NCBI GenBank assembly: GCA_963693285.1
Contig: OY848919.1
Location: 13,229,639 to 13,293,638, forward strand
Source of the DNA: Xestospongia muta
Lineage: Eukaryota > Porifera > Demospongiae > Haplosclerida > Petrosiidae
Direction of reading: 5' to 3'
Length of the DNA stretch: 64,000 nucleotides
The notes under the pieces are model-generated. The model was not told the origin of the DNA and did not search any database. It was given only the letters and a program-made list of their open reading frames with translations. Shown one piece after another: positions 56,994 through 64,000 of the stretch (its first letter is position 1; each line of letters begins with the position of its first letter). A program made the position numbers and the translations under genes.

Positions 56994-57820
56994 TTATTTA
57001 GTATCAAACTCTACATTTATATTCAGATTTTTGTTAATATTGGTAGTCCATTCCTCAGCTATACTATCAGCTGCTAGTTTGTATGGACCTCTTTGTTTAG
57101 CTAAACTCTGTAAAAATAACTGACAATGTTCCACTAACTTCTGACCATCACGTATAAAGTTCATGCCTGATTTGAATTCTCTCATCACGTCATTAAAATT
57201 TGCTACATCTTTGGTTGGTTCAGATATTAGACCACGAGAATACATGTCTACAGCAAATGATTTAATTGATGCCTTCAGCAAACCATCCAAAGCAGAGTAA
57301 CATTTGGTAAGAACATCTTGTATGATTTTTCTAACTTCGTTAACTTCATCACCAGATAACACTGGATCTTCAGAAAGAACAGTAATTTGAACTCCAGCTG
57401 CAATATATAAATTGATATGTTAAAAACTTGTATAATAATAACTACACTTAATAATATATTGGAAAGAAGAGATCAGCTATATTTACAACCACTTACCAGT
57501 CAAATTTGATAGTTTTTCAACAATTTCTTTCCCAGTATCTCCCACTGGTCCACCAATGTTTAGAAGAATATCAATAAAACGTTTACATCGTTGGTGCATC
57601 TCTAAAATACTTCTACAAGACTCAAAACCAGATTTAAACTGTTCAAATATACTAGCAAATTCCATATTTTGTGAGGATATAAAGTGTGCTGAATATGGTA
57701 TACTAGCAAAATCATGTTTCCTTTAAATACAGAGCGAGTTCTTTCATAGTGTGAGAGGAAAACATCAATAACATCTCGTCTGTAGCTATTAATAGCCCTT
57801 GCTTCAGTGTTGGAGGCCAT
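56994..57820 (-). pseudogene. gene J: MASNTE module joined directly to LSGDK module
   Basis: Exon 57497..57820 (MASNTEARAINSYRRDVID) is followed by a phase-1 intron and 56994..57397 (LSGDEV module: DMYSRGLISEPTKD, AEEWTTNINK; stop). The first exon is 324 nt instead of the usual 328 because 4 nt are deleted near 57713, shifting its frame. Everything between the two modules in other genes (DD, CARD-like, X, coil) is missing, so this is the shortest combination in the window. The LSGDK exon itself is intact. Its promoter palindrome is absent, replaced by a MEREV fragment. Confidence 0.65.
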
Positions 57821-57848
57821 TGTACAAAAAAGAGCATATGAGGGCGAG

Positions 57849-58010
57849 ATACAACAGAGGAGAGTCACTCCATACAACATCTACTAGGTACATTACCTGT
57901 GTGTGTCAGTATTACTATGAGATAATAGTACTATATACAGCAGTATATGATCACTTACTGTAGGAAATGAACATGTACAGAATATAACTTTTATTTGACA
58001 TTAACTACTT
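57849..58010 (+). pseudogene. MEREV fragment (exon 2 end and intron 2)
   Basis: It matches from GATACAACAGAGGAGAG in exon 2 through the start of intron 2, and abuts the 5' end of gene J. Confidence 0.7.
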
Positions 58011-58132
58011 TTAACAACCATCATAATGAAGACATTCATTTTTTGACAACAACTAATATACTAAGGAAGTACAGAATACATTCAGCATAATAGAAATATA
58101 ATTTAATAAATTGTATTGCAGCAATAATATAA

Positions 58133-60756
58133 TCACTTAATATTAAGCTCTATATTTATATTCAGCTTTTTGTTAATATTGGCAGTCCATTCTTCAGCTA
58201 TACTACGAGCTGCTTGTTCATATGGACCTCCTTGTTTAGCTAAAGTCTGTAAAAATAACTGACAATGTTTCAATAACTTCTGACCATCATGTATGAAGGT
58301 TAAGCCTAATTTGAATTCTGTCACGATGTCATTAAAACTTGCTGCATCTCTGGTTGTTTCCGATATTAGACCGTGAGAATACATGTCTATAGCAATTGAT
58401 TTCATAGATGCTTTCAACAAACAATCCAAAGCAGAGTACTGCTCAGTAAGAACATCTTGTATGATTTCTCTAACTTCTTTAACTTTATCACCAGATAACA
58501 CTGGATCTCTGTAAGAAGCAGCACTTTCAACGTTTGCTGTAATATAATATAAATTAGCATGTTAAAAATGTAGAAATGTTTCAATTGTTTCTCTTACTTG
58601 TATCATATCTTCTTCTTAAAGAGAAATTGATACAAATCTCAGTATACTGATTCACTCCTAATACTGGAACTTTGTAATGGAGTCGCTTTGCTGTGTCATT
58701 TCCCTCATCTGCATAGACATCTACTAAACATGATGGAGGCTCCAAACATTTGTCACTTCCAAACTTTTTAATTGAAATATATTCCAGCTAAACAAAAGAT
58801 TATATGATTTGTTAAATGACACTGTTTTTTAAATAATATCAGAAGATTATATAAGAGACATATAATTTGATAATGGATTACTTCACGAGACAACTAGAAT
58901 TATTTACAGCTAAAGATTCAAATTACAGTTATTAATATAAGAGATGTTACTTACTGTCAGAGGTAGCCTCCGAGGTATAATTACCCAACCATTAGGAGTT
59001 TCATCATGATACTTTTGAATATCAAACTCAACATCAGTTTGTGATTTTAGTGTTAAATCAATACTCTGATTCTCCTCAGCATGAGGATGACACTTCTTAA
59101 TATACTGCAGTGAAAATTATACATGCAAATCATATACAATATGATGTTATTACCTGCTGTAGTGCATCAAGATTTTTTACAACAATGAACATAACTTGCC
59201 ATTCCAACATAGCTTTCTCTTCATAATAAACTTTACAGAAAACAACATTATCAGCCTTTTTAGCTGGTTTTGATACAGCTGAAATACAGACATTATATCA
59301 ATTTAAGATTAATAATTTAATTTATTTATTTGATATAATAGAATAACTAGTAATTGTTTACCTTTCATGTTCTCAATTAACTGACTGGTCTTTTCTTCTC
59401 TCTCCATTAACTGTAAAGTTAGGGTTGTTATTTTCTCCTGGAGTATTTCTATTTCTTCTTGTTTCTCTACTAATACTTTATCAGTAGCTATAGAACATAA
59501 CCATATATGGTATGTACTACTAACAGTATCATAGCTTACCTTCTTTCTCTCTGGTTAACTTCTCAATCTCTTCTTGTTTCTCTACTAATACTTTATCAGT
59601 AGCTATAGAACATAACCATATATAGTATGTACTACTAACAGTATCATAGCTTACCTTCTTTCTCTCTGGTTAACTTCTCAATCTCTTCTTGTTTCTCTAC
59701 TAATACTTTATCAGTAGCTATAGAACATAACCATATATGGTATGTACTACTAACAGTATCATAGCTTACCTTCTTTCTCTCTGGTTAACTTCTCAATCTC
59801 TTCTTGTTTCTCTACTAATACTTTATCAGTAGCTATAGAACATAACCATATATGGTATCAGTGTAAAAGCAGTGTAATGTTGTACTTTACTTTTAACTTA
59901 ATTATATGATATAATAGAATATCTAGTAATTGTTTACCTTTCACTTTCTCAACTAACTGAATGTGCTTTTCTTCTGTCTTCATTAATTGTAATGTTAGAG
60001 TTGTTATTTTCTCCTGGAGTATCTCTATTTCTTCTTGTTTCTCTACTAATACTTTATCAGTAGCTATAGAACATAACCATATATGATATGTACTACTAAC
60101 AGTATTATAGCTTACCTTCTTATGTCTGGTCAGTTTCTTAGCCTTCTCCTCAAGCACTCTTACCTCTTCTATAAGACCTCTCACCTCCTATCAACACACA
60201 CACACATCTATATCTATTGTCCAGCATACTACTCATATCTTACCTTGTCTCTTGTTTGTTCATCCCAAACAGTGTAGTAACTGATAGTTAGTTTCATTAA
60301 TCCCATCTTTATTAATGTTTGAAGATTCTTCTCAGCTTCTATTAGTAGAACAATCATTAGATTACGTGGAGCATAGCAGGTGACAGTGATGGAGTTGGTT
60401 TCCTTCACAACATTAACTAAAACATCTTCAGCTAAATCTTCAAAAGCTTTTTCTAACAAACGCTTGATGTGACTGAGTGAGTATTTGTCAGGATCCCACT
60501 TCAAAACAAACTCGATAGTATCACATTTGAGGAGAGAGGATGAACTATTTTGAAAGCTTCGTCTGTCACATACATTAAGTCTTACTTTGTTACAAAATGC
60601 ATCAACTGTTGTCTCAAAATTCTCAATATGTTGCTTGGCGTCTGCAATATTAAATTTCTTAACAACTCTTTGTAAGCAGACAACATTGATAATGGTACAT
60701 TTTTCTCGCACAATTTTCATGACATCATCGAATGATTTGGCTTCATTTAACGCTCT
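58133..60756 (-). CDS. gene K: X - expanded coiled coil - UPA-like - LSGDK (5' truncated)
   Basis: Exons: 60244..about 60756 (X, from NEAKSFDDVMKIVREKCTI; N-terminal part missing), 60116..60187 (coil), 59938..60063 (126 nt), 59770..59832, 59655..59717 and 59540..59602 (three 63-nt heptad exons), 59362..59487 (126 nt), 59154..59278, 58955..59104 and 58598..58787 (diverged UPA-like: WQVMFIVVKNLDALQQ), 58133..58536 (LSGDK; stop). The exon at 60116..60187 lacks one nucleotide compared with gene A, so normal splicing would shift frame; keeping the following 52-nt intron restores it without a stop. The X exon is cut at about 60756, where the repeat region begins, so no start codon is known. Open and well spliced otherwise. 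Confidence 0.6.
59535..59837 (-). repeat. 115-bp exon+intron tandem array in gene K
   Basis: Donors at 59770, 59655 and 59540 are exactly 115 bp apart, and the units, introns included, are almost identical. Each exon encodes 21 residues (TDKVLVEKQEEIEKLTREKE plus the split Ala/Gly codon). Confidence 0.9.
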
Positions 60757-63660
60757 ATTGTAAAAAGCTCTATTGATAATTGTTTGGTCTATCAATTTAG
60801 TTTATTTGTTGGCTGTTAGTTCATGGCAATAACAAAAGTTTGTTTTTGTGGCAATTAAAAATGTTATAGTAACTTTGTAACTACTTATTAACATTTTTTT
60901 AATTTGTCAATAACAATAACCCATAAAACATATTGAATTTAACAATTGGATAGTGTTAGTGATGTTTGTTTATTTTAATGAATATAAGTATAATCATCCA
61001 ATCAATATTGCTGTACAAAACAAGTATATAAATATACTTTACCTCCATACACAGGAATGTAACTCTCATGAATACTAAGTTATAGTTACCCCAAACTGAG
61101 TCATATGAATTATTTATTAACACTAGTAACAGATTACTTTAGAGTAATATTTACTAATATAGTATACTACATGACAAGTTATATAAGTATATTTCTGTGT
61201 TTAAAATATACCATATTGTGTGACTTATCAATATCGTCATGTTATTGAGAGAATAGAAAAATAACAACGGTCACTTGTTCACACTCTACTTTGTCAACAT
61301 GATCTGTTTTGTTACAGTCAAATATTTACAAAATTATTTTCTTCATAACTACTTATTAACAGATGATATTTTAACTTGTTCCTCATAAACAATATAGAAT
61401 ACAGTCAGTGATGTTTATTATATAAATACAACAATATTATGTTGCTAGGATACACGAACATGTAATTATTATACACTATATACTAGAAGTGTAACGGAAT
61501 ATCATAGGATATATAGTAACACCACAGCAATAATGTAACATGATCTGACTATTTACCTCACACATGTGAGTGTCTGTCATAATTGTAAAATTAGAAATGG
61601 TAAACAATTGATCTAGTTATAAGCTTTAAAGTATGCACAAACTGGTATGGCATGTACATGTCCTGATGAGCAACAGCATTTTAAATGGAATTTAATTGTG
61701 CATTAAAAAACAATGTAAACAATACCAATCCAAAAGTTGTCTTGCTTTAATAGATTACATTCAGATAAAACACAGTGTCTTATATGTTTAACATGAATGT
61801 ATGTATGCAAATTTGTGACAATGTTAATACAAATTTTGTGTAACTATAGCTATTAACATCATATATATGGTTATAGTTATGTGGTTATAAGTCATACTGT
61901 ATATTACATGATGAACATATTTAACATTAAATGAATGGATGTATATGTGAATCATTGATCATTGACATTATAGAATTTAGTCAGTGATGTGTATTAAATG
62001 ATTGTAGTAATAATCTATTGCTCCTATGCAAGGTTAGAATTACACACTGCCTTGAGTACAACAGGTCATGAATATCACAATTACATACAGTAATACTTCA
62101 ATGATAGCTACAACATACATTACATGAATAAATACTTGCAGTTGTCATAGTTGTATAATTCAATTATGTAAAAAGCTCTATTGATGATTGTTCGGTCTAT
62201 CAATTTAGTTTATTTGTTGACTGTTAGTTCATGGTAATAACAAAAATTTGTTTTTGTGGCAATCGAAAATGTTATAGTAACTTTGTAATTACTTATTAAC
62301 AATTTTTTTGTATTTGTCAATAACAATAACCTATAAAACATATTGATTTTAACAATTGGATAGTGTCAATGATGTTTGTTTATTTTAATGAATATAAGTA
62401 TAATCATCAAAACAATATTGCTGTACAAAACAAGTATATAAATATACTTTACCTCCATACACAGGAATGTAACATCTCATGAATACTAAGTTATATATAG
62501 TTACCCCAATCTGAGTCATATGAATTGTTTTATTAACACTAGTAACAGATTACTTTATAGTAATGTTTACTAAATATATTACATTACATGACAAATTATA
62601 TAAGTACACTTCTGTGTTTAAAATATACCATATTGTGTGACCTATCAATATTCTCATGTTAATAAAATCATTCAATTAACTTATTATGTTGCTAGGAAAC
62701 ATGAACATGTAATTATTATACACAAATAGAAGTGTAACAGGATATCCTAGGTTATAGTAACACCTCATCAATAATGTAATATGATCTGACTATTTACCTC
62801 ACACATGTGAGTGTCTGTTCTAATTGTATAATTAGAAACCATAAAGGATTGATCTAGTTATAAGTTTTAAATATGCACAAACTGGTAAGTCATATACATG
62901 TCCTAATGATCAACAGTATTTTATTTTAATGGAATTTAATTACTTGTCAAAAAGACCATACAATATAAACAATACCAATATATAAGTTGTCTTGTCTTAA
63001 TAGTTTACATTCAATTAAAACACATTGCCTTATATGAACATAATATGAATATAAGTATGGAAACTTTGCGATGATGACCAACACATACTTTATATAACAA
63101 TTAATATACCATATATATGGTTATAGTTATGTGGTTATAAGTCATACTGTATATTACATGATGAACATATTTAACATTAAATGAATGGATGAATATGTGA
63201 ATGACTGTTCAAAAGCTAGGACAGATGGATGATCAATATAATATTACTACATCCATGTATTAGAAAGAAGTGTTTTGGGAACAGAACAGAAGATGCTTTG
63301 TTTACTTGCTATAGGTGTCAGTGGTAGTAGCAACTTTGTGTTTTAATAGCATCTGCAGAACACAGACAGAGCATATTTGTGTATATTTGTGACATTGTAT
63401 CTACTTATTATCTAGAACTATTTCTTGTACAATTTTAACTTGTCATCCATAACCTAATACAATATTGATTTTAACAATTGGATAGTGTCAGTGATGTTTG
63501 TTTATTTTAATGAATATATTAAAATTATTAAACAGTACTGCTGTGTAACAAAAGCATATAAATATACTTCACCTCCATGTATCAAATGAATGTAACACTC
63601 TATGAATATAAGTTAAAGTTAACCAAACTGAACAATGACATATGAATTGTTTCATTAACA
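60757..63660. repeat. non-coding region with about 1.4-kb tandem duplication
   Basis: Sequence from about 60765 (AAAAAGCTCTATTGAT and TCTATCAATTTAG) recurs from about 62170, and a block near 61861 (GGTTATAGTTATGTGGTTAT) recurs at about 63111. A third partial copy starts near 63420, and relatives lie at 22400-23340. No long frame, splice-supported exon or RNA signature was recognised. Confidence 0.7.
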
Positions 63661-63810
63661 CTAGTGTCACAGCAAGAATATAACTTTTATCAGATATTAA
63701 CAATAATGTTGAATCAAGTACTCAAGTATGTCCCATGATCACTTGTTTTATAATTGTCTCTCTCTCTCTCTCCTATCATTGTTGTCTCTGTAGTAATCCT
63801 CATATTGAAA
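63661..63810 (+). pseudogene. MEREV fragment (intron 2 end, start of exon 3)
   Basis: TCTCTGTAG acceptor and TAATCCTCATATTGAAA of exon 3, then unrelated sequence to the window end (63811-64000, nothing recognised). Confidence 0.6.
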
Positions 63811-64000
63811 AAGTGATCTTGACATAGACACTAATGGGGTCTCAGTCTTATGATCTGATGATTTGGTGTACAAAGTGGAGTTATAGTTCAGGTCATACTT
63901 GACTGATGAAATACGTCTATCTCAATGGTTATAATTATAATACTAATAAACAAAAGAAAATCTTCAATCAAATAACTGAACAATATAATATATAGTAGAG

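Noticed and set aside
59535..59837. CRISPR-like array (regular 115-bp spacing)
   Set aside because: Both 'repeat' and 'spacer' are identical between units, unit borders are GT-AG splice sites and the repeated part is an open heptad exon in a eukaryotic gene.
4224..60756. NACHT-LRR (NLR) gene cluster
   Set aside because: No NACHT motif set was found; the only P-loop protein has a Roc/COR-like layout, and the LRR gene has no nucleotide-binding exon.

Overview
The window is metazoan nuclear DNA, most likely from a demosponge such as Amphimedon queenslandica (inference). It is AT-rich, has many short exons split by introns often only about 50 bp long, and is dense in expanded death-fold genes (death domain, CARD-like, ZU5, UPA-like, LRR, COR-type GTPase, TRAF/MATH). 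No bacterial operon, CRISPR or viral gene was seen. Coordinates below come from reading splice sites and frames by eye; no search was run.

Layout. Almost all protein genes lie on the minus strand and are built from a shared set of exon modules: an N-terminal helical module opening MASNTE (328-nt exon), a death domain (DD), a CARD-like exon, a large unnamed 'X' exon (659 nt), short coiled-coil exons, ZU5, UPA-like exons, a C-terminal LSGDK module and a GTPase/COR-like protein. From left to right: a GTPase fragment (1-316); a DD+X unit (1395-2373); gene A (4224-8569); a GTPase tail joined to LSGDK (9869-11952); a ZU5-UPA-LSGDK gene (12204-16287); an X-LRR-DD-UPA-DD gene (16456-21955); a long DD/UPA/ZU5/UPA/CARD-like gene (23995-30805); gene E (31569-33936); decayed gene G (35753-39103); gene F, split by a transposon (41271-44649); the GTPase gene (46078-48847); a short X gene (51483-52069); a DD gene with a possible C-terminal membrane anchor (55549-56366); and two LSGDK genes (56994-57820, 58133-60756).

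Six of the minus-strand genes or gene remnants face, head to head across about 80-120 bp, a copy of one plus-strand gene that starts MEREVSFLRCSK or a close variant (8672, 34044, 39192, 44761, 52148, 55305). The shared promoters carry a TGCGCATGC palindrome resembling an NRF-1 site, and the promoter of the LRR gene carries it too. Every plus-strand copy is broken or truncated; the longest (52148-53824) has seven exons. Pieces of unrelated genes (phosphorylase kinase alpha, a MATH-domain protein) are interleaved.

Module-joining introns are nearly all phase 1, so modules can be lost, duplicated or swapped without changing frame, and the paralogues show this. A 63-nt exon encoding exactly three heptads is tandemly repeated with its 52-bp intron (115-bp unit). 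Inference: this is an actively reshuffling cluster of death-fold signalling genes, plausibly innate-immune or self-recognition related, although no function can be read from the sequence alone.
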